Source of the DNA: Doris montereyensis
Lineage: Eukaryota; Mollusca; Gastropoda; Nudibranchia; Dorididae
DNA: 64,000 nt
Reading direction: 5' to 3'
NCBI GenBank assembly: GCA_037039925.1
Contig: JAXRKP010000431.1
Location: 23,501-87,500 of the forward strand
The stretch's first letter is position 1, and each line of letters starts with the position of its first letter. A program made the translations under genes and the position numbers. This document shows, piece after piece, positions 42,901 through 56,300 of the stretch. The notes beneath the pieces are model-generated. The model worked only from the letters and a program-made list of their open reading frames with translations. It was not told where the DNA came from and ran no database searches.

Positions 42901-45900
42901 ATCAAATGACCTGAAATTGAGAAAATCTGAAGATCTACATTCCCTCAATAATAAATATGAGAAATAACAACAGGCTGTTGATTGATAGTAATTGTAATGT
43001 AGTTGCTGCTTGCAACAGCGAGCTCTTATTACAATTATCACATTATCATTTTCCTCTTACTCTTACCCAAATATAAATGAGATGCAAATGTGTCTTCTTC
43101 TTATTGTCACCTGAGTAACAAAAATTACATTGCTTTGGCTTTGTTTGCCTATAGTATAACTATAACACTGCCAATCAAAAAATTATCTTGAAGAATAAAG
43201 GCCCATACTTGTAATCCTCCAGTTTTTTTAATTCTTCAACCTTTACCTTTAATGGTTAAAACAATTTTCCATTTAACAAGGATTTCTGGTCTTGGCATTT
43301 TGACGTGCTGGGTACACAATTTCTGCTTCTACTTCTAATATTTTTATTTACTCTGGCAACAAGAGCTGAGCTTTTTGGAACTTAAAACTCTAAAGATTAA
43401 AACACAAAACCCATCCGTTTCAATCAGCTATGATAAATTCAAGCATGAAAAAGAAGTATTCGAGTTTGAATGAAGGGAAGCACACTTAAACTTAAACCTA
43501 AACTGTGTGTATCTTATCTGACTGAATTTACCTGTTAACACAATCAGTTGAATGCGAAGCAACCTGAACCTACAAATTTTCTGTAGTTGTTCAAACATTA
43601 ACATCATCAGCATAACTAATAAGCTTGTCTTATAAAAAAACAGTAGGCTATCTGTGTCCACATGAAACTGACTAATAGAGAAAAAAAGGCCTAATGATCA
43701 AGAAATTGATGTTCCTACAAAGAATTATTTTTTTTTAAATACATCTTTGGGTTTAGAAAGAGAAATTTAAAAAATTCCTTTCCAGTCCACTTTGTAAAAT
43801 TAGAATTCCAAGAAAGTAGTGAACCTAATAAAACTTTAAAAGACCATTTACTGATGCAATACACGAAGTGGTGTTTTCTGTTGTATGGTTAAATCCTGCC
43901 AAAAGACAAAAAAAGGGTTATATTAGTTATAAAATCACACTTTGTGTGCATTGAACTTGAACCGCATGCAAAAACAAGTCAAAACAGATGTTGAAATTGG
44001 AAAGAGGAAAACAATGCACAGAATCTAAGCTGGTCTTCATCCTTTTATTATAATTTTGTAAAAATGAAATCCTCAGCATGGAAATGACTTGGGCAGGTAT
44101 GGTTTTCCTAAGTTATTTACTTTATACTAATAAGAAACATAAAAGAGAAATACACTTCTATGTAGCTTGTTGATTGGTCAGCTTGTTGAAGTTGATTGCT
44201 TATATTTGATGGTTCTAAAATACATGCTTTGGCCTCTGCATTGAAAGTGATACATGGTTCAAACACATCTTTTATGATCAGTAAGAAAACTTTGAATTTT
44301 CATGTAGTATAAATGTCATTCAGTCTAGTTAACTAAATCTAGTAGAAAGCAGTCACAGGTTTTGGCTGAGGAAGAGTTAAACAGACCACTACGTCTTATT
44401 CTTGGAAAGTCAAATTGGAAGGGACTAGAATATTCTAATGTAAAATTGAACAGGCTTTACTGTAGTCTGTTGTTTTTTCTATTTTATAACGCAAGTCATT
44501 CTATGCAGTGTCTACAAAATGTTAAAGCCTTGGATGAGCTTGTAACTTTGACATCAAGGGAAATAAATGGGTATCATTGAAAAAAAATCTGATTCAACCA
44601 ATCAGAACCTCTAGTAGTACTAGGGAGTAGTATCATTCATCATCGAGCAAGCGCGCGACACAAAGAAAGAGAGGTGTTCACCAGTTGGCAGTTTGGACTA
44701 CCTACTTAGAGTTAGAGATCGCTTTTCTGTGCAGTGATATTTTCCGCTACAACATTTTCATGCCTGAGACTAATGAGACTGAGAGACCGTTTCAAAAACT
44801 TTCAGTTCAGTTACCAAACCAGTTTTTCTTCACAGAAGGCCAAACGGTCTGTTAAGTTCAATGCAATAAAATGAAAATTCTAAGTCAGATCGGTAATGCT
44901 GTTTCTTTCTCTATCTGGAACATGTCAAATGTCATTGTAGATCTCCATCATCTTGAAGGCCTAGAAAATACCATAATCTCTGCTAACCACTCTAGTCAGT
45001 GTCAGGCTCTTTGATGTTGACATCAGACACCCGCTAGATGAATGAGATGATTGACAATGAGATCTACGATCCGCATTGGCACACAACACTTGCAGACCGA
45101 TCACCACCATTGGAACATTTTGGCCAGATCACAGGCAGTGCCATAACTGATGCAAACTAGAAGCACGCTTTCAATGATAATAATGATAAAGGACTGATGA
45201 AGGTCTGAATTCAGCCTAAATGGTTGAGTTTGATCAACGGCTACCTAGTTTTGTGATCAATAGGAAAATAGAAGAGAATATAAATTAAAAGAAATGTACA
45301 CTACTTCCTTCTTCTCTCTTAAACATCCTCCTCCCTCCTGTTTTGAGGCTGAGTTCTAGGCCTAATTAGTGTTATGTAATGATTATCTTCTTTATATTCC
45401 CTGTTATCGCCCAAGAGACTGTTCAGCTAAGGAGCCGTTTTTTGTTGTCTCCCAAGGGAAGACTCCTATGTCTCTCAGGTGAATATCACCGTACCAATAC
45501 TTTAAGTATCCATAAAAAAAAAAGAAGAAATACTGTGTATGTCAAAGATTGAAAAAAAACGTGTATGTTTGCTATAATAATTTGATTCAAGCTTTAGTCA
45601 AATCACGTACCTTCATTGAAGACAACAAGTCAAAATCACTTTGATTAAGCTCCCTTTCACACCAGCATAACGCTGAATAAGACTTTGTCTTGTCAATTTC
45701 TCCCTCTTTCAATTTGTTGGTGTCTTCCCTTCAAACAGAATTGTTAAATTCAAATAAGAACAACAAAAACAAAAAAAACTTTTTATTCTAATTTATAAAT
45801 TTGACTAACAATTAAGTAACACTTTTCTGTTTTTATCTTGAACATGCTTTTTTTACTTTCTTTTCTTTTTTCTTTCACTTCTTTTTTAAATTGACTGTTT

Positions 45901-46053
45901 GACAGGATAGATATCTGGCATGAGGAATCTGTTCATAAACACAATTATTATCACAAAATATCATGATCGAAAGATCAATGGAGTACTAATATGAAAAATA
46001 AATTTGTCAAATCTACAAAGATTTAATTTATGTTTGTTTCGTTGGGGTTTTTT

Positions 46054-46084
<31 letters not shown>

Positions 46085-49000
46085 TTTCCCCCAGTCCTGC
46101 GCTCTTCCCATATATCTAGATCTGTCAATAAATCTTTTATCTACATAGGGTTGAGGCCTAGTGGGACAGTTCATTTCTCTACTGTTTCACATAAGAAAGA
46201 GAGAGAGAGAGGGGGAGGTGTAGGAGAGAAAGAGAGTGAGAGAGAGAGTCAGATAAACAGACATTCAGATATAGAGACAGACATATAGATGAGAAATACA
46301 GGCGATAGATAGATGGGTAAAGAGTGTGTGTGTGAGCTGTGTGTTCAATTGAAACAACGTATTGATGTGATAAAAGTTCATCAAAACTATACCTTTTCAG
46401 TACTTTTATAGATTTATTCAAAACCCAGTTTTAAATTCATGATGAATATTTCCATTCTACAGAAATGCATTGGCTGAACATACCTGTTAACAATTTGCAA
46501 ATCCCTCACTTGCACATCAGCAGAGGTTGAATTGATTGCCTGTAATAAGGATGTTGTAAAAATAAGCATGAAACAAAAGAAGGAAAAAACATCGCATGAA
46601 AGATAGATTTAATGGTATTATTCAAGGAGTAAATCAATGCTTGTACTTGTAGGTATTTGAGGGGTTTTTTTTTAAACTTCAAGTTCAAGCTCTACTGGTT
46701 ATCTTCGTTACAAAAAGATCTGAATTCTGATTGTGTTGTATTGTAATTGTATACAAGCAATCAAGCATGCCCGATACAATAGTGGATAATGATTTTTTTA
46801 TTATAAAACTGAGTGTCTCGAATTTTAACTGCAGTAAACTCAAGACACCACTGCATCGGGTACAGGTGATATCAAGTACGACTATTTCAATGAAGCAGTA
46901 CTCGATACTGAGAGTACGCTGGCTGTTTATTGTAATGACCAGAAATTGAGAAATAAAAAGTTCTTCGGATTGCAGTCAAAGTCTTAGTCCAATAATTCAA
47001 ATACTCATTTGAAACAATAGTTCATTCGCTAATAACCCAAAGCAGGCTGGTGATCATGAGGTCCTGAGTTTGAAAACATCCCCCCCACCCCCATGGGATG
47101 GGCCCTTACTTAATATTTAAACCTCTAAAAATTTGGGATTTACTTAAATCAAGAGAAAATCAAATGTAAAGAATGTGAGGATTGTATGCTCTATGTATTT
47201 CAAAATATTTTTTTAATGTGAATAGATAAATGTACCTCTCGTAGCTGCAATATTTCCTCAGTGTTTAATTTCATTCGATGTGGATTGACCATTTCTATGA
47301 TGAAAGGACGTCCAATGCCGAGCATGCGCACATCAACATCTTCACGGCCAGAAGATCGAAAGCCGTGTCTCTGTTTTAAATAATACGTATACTTTTTAGG
47401 GCAAACATAACTCCCACATAATCTATAGCACAATCTATTAAATAAAGTACCACAGCAAGAACAGACAAAGATGAAATCAAAAGAAAGCGTAGGAAATCAC
47501 CTAAATCATCATGTTATGGGGGACTTGGGTGAAAAATGTAATTTTTGTTTGAAATCATCGATTTTTGAATGTCATAATGTTATACACTAATATATCATGA
47601 ATTGATTTTTACAACTGTGTTTAGATTTGACAAATGATAAAGATGGAGAAAGTATATTCTAAATGACCTGTGAAAGTCATTTAGAGACCTACAGCGTGCA
47701 AATACATTGAAAATCCACCATTTTTTACATGTAGATAGATTGCTAAATTCTCAAAATCTCAGACATTATAGAATAGACATTATATTATTGTACACTGTAG
47801 CTTTGGAGTTTAGTAAAAGGTGAGCACATTGAGGTAATAGGCTGGTTTATTAGAAGATATTGGACACATTTTATGATTCACAGACAAAAATAAATAAAAA
47901 CATGGGACAAAATTATTGCACAATTTAATCAAATGTAAATTTTCAAATATTTTTTTACAAGATTTTTGGTAAAACAAATTGTAACCTAGATATCTAGAAA
48001 ATCTCCTTTAAAGTCGCCAACAACTATTATCGTAACAAAGGGTAGAAGTAGAACAAAATTGGTTATGCAATATCTTGGAATATACTGTGTTTTTTTGTAA
48101 AAACTTAAACTAAACAGCTAAAAAAAATTAAAATTTTAAAAGATCGAGTTTGTCATCGATGAAAAGCCTTTACTTTTTCCGTAAATTATAAAATACAGCA
48201 GAACCATCGAGAAATATCTTGGAAGAAGTAACATTTTTCCAAATTTTATTCAATATTGGGGCCCCTTACTACTCTCTCTCTCTCTCTCTGCAAACTTTAT
48301 TTCCTATGGTCAATCAGTATATATTGTTCGTCTTCTGCAGGTTTAAAAATCTCTATCATAGGTCCACATATTAACTCTTCCACAGATCCTTCCATAACCC
48401 TTTTTCCATCTGATATCCATGGAGTCTGGCTAAGTGTTCTGCTATACTTCTGGTAACGACCTGAGAAAACAATATGGAATGAATCAGATATGTTACATCC
48501 AAATTTACTTATTTATATAACAATCTAAACATGTACATGAGTCAGTGTCAGAAAGTTGACTACTGTATATCACCGCATATAGAATGCAACCTTTTTTTTA
48601 TACTAAAATCATAAGTGCAAAGTCTACCTTATCAGCAGTATGCACGAGCATACTGGCTTTGGCTTTGTTTCCTTCCGACAATAAATATTTACCTTACCGT
48701 CCATCATCGCGTATAGGATGCAATTTTTTTTTTACAAACAGTGGTAAATAGTAGTATATTATAGTACGTTCCCGCTATGTACACACCTCCGCATTACGAT
48801 ACAATACACTGTAATGTAGTACTAAGACGCAATAAATATAAGGGAGAGAAACAAATAAAATTAGCACAAGTTCAATCCGGCCCCGTGATTCTGCGAAGCA
48901 ATGATCAATCGATAAAGTGAACACACTGATGTCGCTGTATGTAAGTGTGTAACCATAGACTAAATAGAAACGAATAAACAGATAATCGAGTCGGAGAGAG

Positions 49001-52000
49001 GGTGAGGCAAGGGAAGAGGGGTGGAGGTTTGGGGTGGTGGTGGAACTAAGAGCGGACGGAGAAAATAAACGTTATAGGCTTTCTTTTCTGTTAACTTTTT
49101 GTTGCTGTTGTTGAGTTTCTCTTTCTTTTTGGCACTTTGCTGCTCTTTCTCTCTCTTTCTCTTTTCAGTGGAAAATACATGTATCGGTCTATACTTATCG
49201 CATCGTCACTCATTATATAAATACATGTCAGTAGTGTCATGAGCTTTTATTTTGATTTAAAAACATACTATCTGACCTGTACATGATTGAGACAAGATTT
49301 TCTTTTACAAAATGGGGGGGGGGGGGGGGGTTGCGTCTTATACACAGCTGTGACCTGTACGCGATGATATACGGTAAATCAAGGATTGGTTCTTTTAGAA
49401 AATTTTGAAAAGAAAACCATTAATCTAACTGAGGTAAACTTTACATAATATTCATACAAGTTTCATGAATATTTGAAGTGGACAGGAAATTAGGTACAAA
49501 AATGAACCTGCTCCCTGCAGTTGTGAATTCATAATGTAGTTGTCCATGAACTGCCATGCATCTCAATTCATGCAATCGGCACTCTGATTGCTCAGCACTT
49601 TTAGTTGCGAAATCTGATCGTCCACTTTTGTACTGTTGGATTCTAACCATTCTGAGCTTCTGAACAATTGTTTCATCAAGTTTCTAATACATTTATATTC
49701 ATTGTAAAAACATACCCATAAACCATAAAAATTGTGTCTTGCTTACCGGCTATAAAAACAGAATCATGAGAGCAAGACGTGACGCACGTTGTCTCATGAA
49801 CAGGCAAGGGAGGTGGGCATGTTGAACAGCTGAAAGAAACACAAATTTAACAGGTTCTTGTATGAAGAAGCAACGATTCATAAATCTTGAGCTCAAAATC
49901 TGCAGTAGATAATGCTTATATAAACATGTAAATACTGAAAATACCTCGGTTATGTACCAGTGGTATTGGGGGAATGTTTAAGAACATTATTCTTTTTAAC
50001 TCAAACCCATCCACCCCCCCCCCCAACAGCAAAAAATATTCAAAGTCATTTACAATCATAGAAACTATCATATAATCATTTTCAAAAATAAATATTGATC
50101 AATACGAATCAAGGATTCAATATGAAGGAGATGGCAGAGTGTCAAATGGTGATTTATCTTTTAATCTGATTTGATTTTACCCTCATCCACAGCTAAGGTG
50201 ATCTCAGGGGTTTTGGTAGGTTTTTTAATTTTACCCTGTAAACAACCAAGGAATCTATACTGTGCACAGTGTTAGTGTTGTAATATGCACACAGGACCTC
50301 CTTTTTCTTGCCCATCTCAATGAGACATTAGGTGCCAATCCACCTACCTGGACCAACTTTGAAATAAAAAAATAGGCCGCCTTCATATTCACACATTTCA
50401 ATGTTTTGTAAAATTTCTCAATTTCCTGTAATCTATCCTTAATTAATATAGGAATCTGGACGTATATATGTCCATAGTAATCACAGTGACTGGTCATCAA
50501 CACATGCAACAACAATCTGGCTAACTTTCATCTAAAAGATCTTTTTTCTTTGCTCCCATCATCCCTTGAAGGAAAGGCTTTTTGCAACATGATCTTTCAT
50601 TGATAAAAAATTCACCTAAATACAAGCTGTCATTCTTAGTGCAGATGTGTGACAATTATGAAAAGATCAATACTTAGTTTCTTAATAATACCTATAGTCC
50701 ATAATTTCCTATAGCAATTGATTCTGTTACAATCTATTATCAGTCATCCATACTCTCAATGTTTTATATGACCTATGCACCTACCGGTATGCTTTTCCAT
50801 TCCTACGTGTACGACTTATGAGTGCATTAATCACTTTGCTCTTGGCGGCAGGTTCATGGATATGATGGACTTCTTTTTAAAGTGTAAAACAATTTGCATA
50901 AATTTGTTCTCTGAGGCAAAGTTTCACCTTCATTCCTCATCTTCAAATTTGTTTCTTGTTTGTAATTGACTAACATTATTCACAACTGGTTTGGTGGGAA
51001 ATTAAATTCTTTTGAAAAATTTTTAAAACTTCAGAGATATTTGCAAACATGATAAAAAATGTAGTCAATGTGTTAAATACGTATCTATATTCTTAGGACT
51101 CTAAATACAGTCTGATTTTTTGTAAATATCCGAAAATGGTTTTCAGATCAATCTCTCAAATGATTTTTTGTAAATGTTTCTTTGGCAATAATATTTCACA
51201 CGCACATCTATCAGATCAGTGCACTCTATCAAAATATGTTTTATAGTAAAAAAGCAATCACAGGAGTGACAGCAAGTTATGGATCAGCAGGAAAACCTGC
51301 ATAAGGCACTAGAGTGACCAGTACGAATGAGGTTTAACATGCTCTCTTCTTTCTTTCCTATTTCTTACTTTTAGGACCACTTCATAAAGCTTGTTAAACC
51401 TTCAAATCTGCATTGTGTTAACTGAGTAAAACCTTCAAATCTACAAACTCGGAAGAGAATTCGGGCTGACAGCTTTGGAAGATGCCTCTTTTGCCAATTA
51501 AAACTTGTGATATTGAAAATTATTTTTCTTTTATCCTCGTTATTCGCTCTCACTAATAAGAAAATGTCTTCAAAACTTTTCTATACATTTCATAGGAGAG
51601 GTTATGTTTCCCCACTAAAACAAACACATGTATTTCAAAGTATCAAAATAAAGACTTACTCTTCAAATTTGGAATCACTCATCTCTGATAAGGCTTTGGT
51701 AACATTCGCCCGGGTAAAGGTCTCAAAAGCATACTTAAAAAAGAAAAATAATGCAAAATAATTTATTTTTTTTAGTTTAAATAGAAAACAAAACAAATTC
51801 AAGTAGCATTTTTGACTGTCAGAAAATATGTGCCATTCTTAATATCGTACACATGAAAAGTATACAAAAACAAGAAAAGATTGACACAAGTGAATCAAAA
51901 ACATAATATGAGATCAAAACCCAAAACTCCTTTGTGAGGAAAATTCATCACAAGAGCATTTTGACACTTTTTTTGCACAACCCTTTAATATTTAACTGAA

Positions 52001-53306
52001 GACAAGAACTTTTTTAAAAATATGGGCGGGAGAGTTTACTTATCATCCAACAGTCCTGAGCCAATAATCACCCTGAGATCACCACAATGGTGAACGGGGT
52101 AAATTTCAATTAAATGGACAAACTGAGCCAATAATGACGTGATTTTAATGCAACGACAGTGATGTCTTACGTAAATAAATAAAAAATAAAAAGTATAATA
52201 AGCAATATAAACTAGACTTGCTTTTCCTCCATTCATACATTGTATTGCACTAAAACATAGAAAATAATCTTTGTTATCATTAAAGACAGATTAATAGTTA
52301 TGAATTTCATTTCCTTTTAATAAACCCAGAACCATTAATGTACATTTTTCAGTGGCCTTGTAAATCTTTTGTCTCCGCTATTTCCCTGTATCAATTTTTG
52401 GTATCAACATCTTCGATATCACAAATTTGGCAAATAAAACAATTATTAGGAAAACTGAAATCAAGCCACACCATCTTCTTCCCCTATAGACGTGAACCAG
52501 GTAGTGGGTTTGAGTTTGAGTTTGTGTTTGAGCATACAGATTACATGAGATGAACAAATTTGGATCCAGGTTGCTCCCATGGGGGGGGAAAAGCTAAAGA
52601 GAGACACGGCCTGTTTTGTGGATATTGACTGTAAAACTTGTTTGTCTTTACACTTCTATATTACTTCAGAGAAGCACACTATATAATATAATGTAATGCA
52701 TTTGTTTGTCAGTGTTGAAGGTTATGTGTAAACTAATATTGAGATTTCACCCTTTAACCCTGCTCCCTCAACTAAAAAAAAAATCCCCTTTCCCTGGGCT
52801 CCCAGCCCATACATAACAATTTTACATAAATATCAATTTGAGAGAAAAAACACCCAAACACAAAGCAAGGAAAATTTAACATCTCTTGGTATTCAGAGTC
52901 ATCAAAACTTATCTATAGACATAAACAGATCAGGTGAAAGGTGTTCATAATGTGCAGGTTGACGTCTCCCTATAGGGACACCATCAAAACTAGTATCTAT
53001 AGACATAAACAGTTTTTTTCCATCCAGTTGAAAGGTGTTCATAATGTGCAGGTTGACGTCTCCCTATAGGGACACCCCCACCCCCACCCCCCACCCCCAC
53101 CCCCACCCCCCCCCATCACATTGGTCATGGGGTAGGCTCTAAATCAAGGCCTTAGTGCCGGACTTTTGGGAATCACCTGACACATAGGTCAAGGGGTTCG
53201 ATTCAGCCTGGTGTCCAAATTTTCTTCTGTGCATTCCTTCATCTGTCTCGTCTTTGTCCTTATGGAGCTTCAATAATTATGTCATGTTCTTATAAGTAAC
53301 CAGTAA

Positions 53307-53338
<32 letters not shown>

Positions 53339-56300
53339 ATAATTGTTGCTGTTCAGAGCACATAGCAGTAACAGCACTACTTTTAAAAAGTAGCTGTTGA
53401 ATACCTTTTTTTGTTTCCGTCTTCTGAATAAGTCTGGGTCGACACTGAATCTGTAGAAAATTAATTTGTTTCCAATTAATTAACATTGCAGATTCGCTAA
53501 TAATTTTAAAAGACAATAAGAAAAGCAATAATCAAACCCATACATCGGAAGGTAAAATGTGAATTGATAAAGAAAGAAAGAAAGTATTGTTATTACTTAC
53601 GTTATAAATTATTATAATTTTATTTTTATCATTACTACTCTTATTATCGTTATCCTTATTATTGTCACTATTACTTGCCATGTTGTTACAAAAAGGGTGG
53701 CCTTTTATAACAGGGTCTTCCCTCAATCCCTGTTTTTTTTCTCTCTTTATCTATAGCACAATAATACCCTTCCAAAGGCAAGAGTCTATGTTAACTGATC
53801 TGGTTACATCAGTGATGCTGAATTTTGTCATGAGCAACAAGTTAGTCCAAAGTAGGTGCAATAGATTGCCTAGGTATCCCATCATGCATGTTGGTCTAAA
53901 TAAGTTCATCACATTCAAAGAGAGGGCATCCAATTCAAACAAGTAAACAATGAAGAATATAGGTTTTTAATCAAAACTGTTCTATGAAAGATTGTGAATT
54001 TAGCTTCATAAAGACAAGTTTGTTTTACAGTTCACTTTTGTTTAATTGATTTAATTGAAATTTACCCCATCCACCATTGTGGTCATCTCAAGGTGAATTC
54101 AGAGGAAACAGCAAGAAAACAGAAGAGAAAGAGTAAAAAGGAAGAAGTAGGACCTACCAGCAGCATCTGACAACCGCCCGCGTATAACTCACATTTTGAA
54201 ATGCAAATATTATCAAGATTCGTCACACAAAAGTAGTGTTCGACTCACTCATTGTATTTTAAGGGTTATATTGAGATGCCCTATTCAAGAAACCAGAGAA
54301 TCAACAAAATACTGTAAAGGGGTCTTTGTAGTAATAGTAGCAACGATAAGTTACAAACAATATTAAACAAACAGCACATAAAAATCCTTCCCAATCCAGC
54401 AAGGAGAAACACACAGTCCAGTAGACTGTTAGGGGTAAAACAAAACATTAGCACAGTAAAACAGTAAAACACATTTCTGTGATTTTGACTAGTTTATATT
54501 TGAACATTAAAACTTAAAAGATAGGTTTACCAGCCGTGGGTCTTGAAGTCATAACGAAATTGAAGAGTGTGTTTAAAGAAAAAGAGATAAAATGTGCAAA
54601 GTAGATATTTCAACTTACAAGAACGAGCATTCTCTGTCTGAATCTTGATAATTAAAGGTGAGATGAATGTCGAATGCACTCTGTGGGGAAAAAAACATTT
54701 CATTGTGCCATAAAAAGCGATCAAGTAAATGTTTTAATTTCCTTTTCTGCCTATAAAAAGTATATCCCGTGTTTAAATATTACCCACTCAAAAGATAAAA
54801 CAAAAGAAACTATTACTCACTCACTTTGATTCTTTTACTTTATTACGTAGAATGATTTGAACTTTGCTTACCAGAAAATCCTGGTTGAGAACAAATTTTA
54901 AGTGATGTGTAAGTGTAAGTATAGTGATGACATTTGAATTAAATATAATAATTATAATAATCATTATACACATCCCCCAAGTGGGTGCCAAGGTCTCAAT
55001 GAAACAAAACTAAATGAATGAAACAAAAAGATTAAAAAGACATACCCTGTTGTGAAACTTTGCATCCAAAAGGGACGACAAAGCGGGACCACACGACCAT
55101 TTCCAGACATCCTTAACTGTCGGTATTAAATCTTCGTCTGCTGAATAAATCCCACTGAAAGATGATCAATGATGAAATAAGGAACTTGTGTCATGCATAT
55201 TTTCAAATCGGATAAAAGTTTACAAAGATAATTGAAAGTACCAGTATGAAAACATATCTCTCACAAACGACATTCCCACTAGTGACCTAATAATGTATGT
55301 TGAAATCAAGCTGCTTAACTTTTGGTGGGTACATCAAGAAAAAAAAAAAATAATATCCGTGCAGTAAAAAGAGGAAAAAGGTATGTATTATTTTAATAAT
55401 GAAAGACAAATAATAAAAGAAATTCAAACACGTTGGAGCAAGGTCTTGTGTAGACTCTAGTTTTCTTTTTACAAATTTTCAACAATTGAGGCTTGAAGGA
55501 AAGCAATTTCTCCCAAATTTCAAACAAAAATCACAAATTTCTCAGAAAGTACAAAAGATATAAAAAATCCCATAATCAGATCACTCAGTAATGATGTAAA
55601 ACAGCTGTATTCCAAATTTCAAACAAATCTGTTGAAAATTGTACTACTTAGCAAAAAGCAGTAAAAAAATCAAATTTTAGAAAATCATATATAAAACTCT
55701 TTTCCCCATTATTTGAATGTTTTTCGCAACAACAACAAAAGTTATTAGTGACTAGGTAATACTTTAAAATGTCATAAAACTTTGACAGGCTATCAATTAC
55801 TTCTTATCACTCTGTTTCAACTGGCCCGGCTCCCTTATACTCATTTCGGACAGCACCTTTTGATAACAGGGCGCAGAATATGTTACGTATTTTCCATACA
55901 ACCTATGCACTGTTAAATAAATTTTGTCATATGTACATGTTTTTGATAGAATACACTGTGCTGATTAAAATGATTACCAACTTGCTATACTTTAGACAAA
56001 ATTGCTGGCTTTTATAGTTCACCATATATGTTGAAAGTTAGACCGGTATCGTATCTAAAAAAAAATCATAAATATCCAAAGAATTGATACTGAGATTATT
56101 TTATGGTATCAATGTGAAGTCAATGAACGGCCGCATCCAGTAAAACAGTAAACTAGATGGCCATCTCAGTGGACCCCCCCCCCCCCCCCTCCACCAAAAT
56201 ACCCATATTCTCTTTGTGTCGAGATATCATGTTATACTTTACAAACACTTCATAATTCCTGCTGTGAGTACAGTCGTGAATTTTTTTAATTCACTATATA

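Noticed and set aside
44362..44580. 72-codon plus-strand frame beginning MAEEELNRPLRLIL
   Set aside because: No domain, no matching splice partners, inside a PUS10 intron on the opposite strand.
46195..46330. Possible regulatory purine tract
   Set aside because: An ordinary GA microsatellite deep in a PUS10 intron; nothing points to function.
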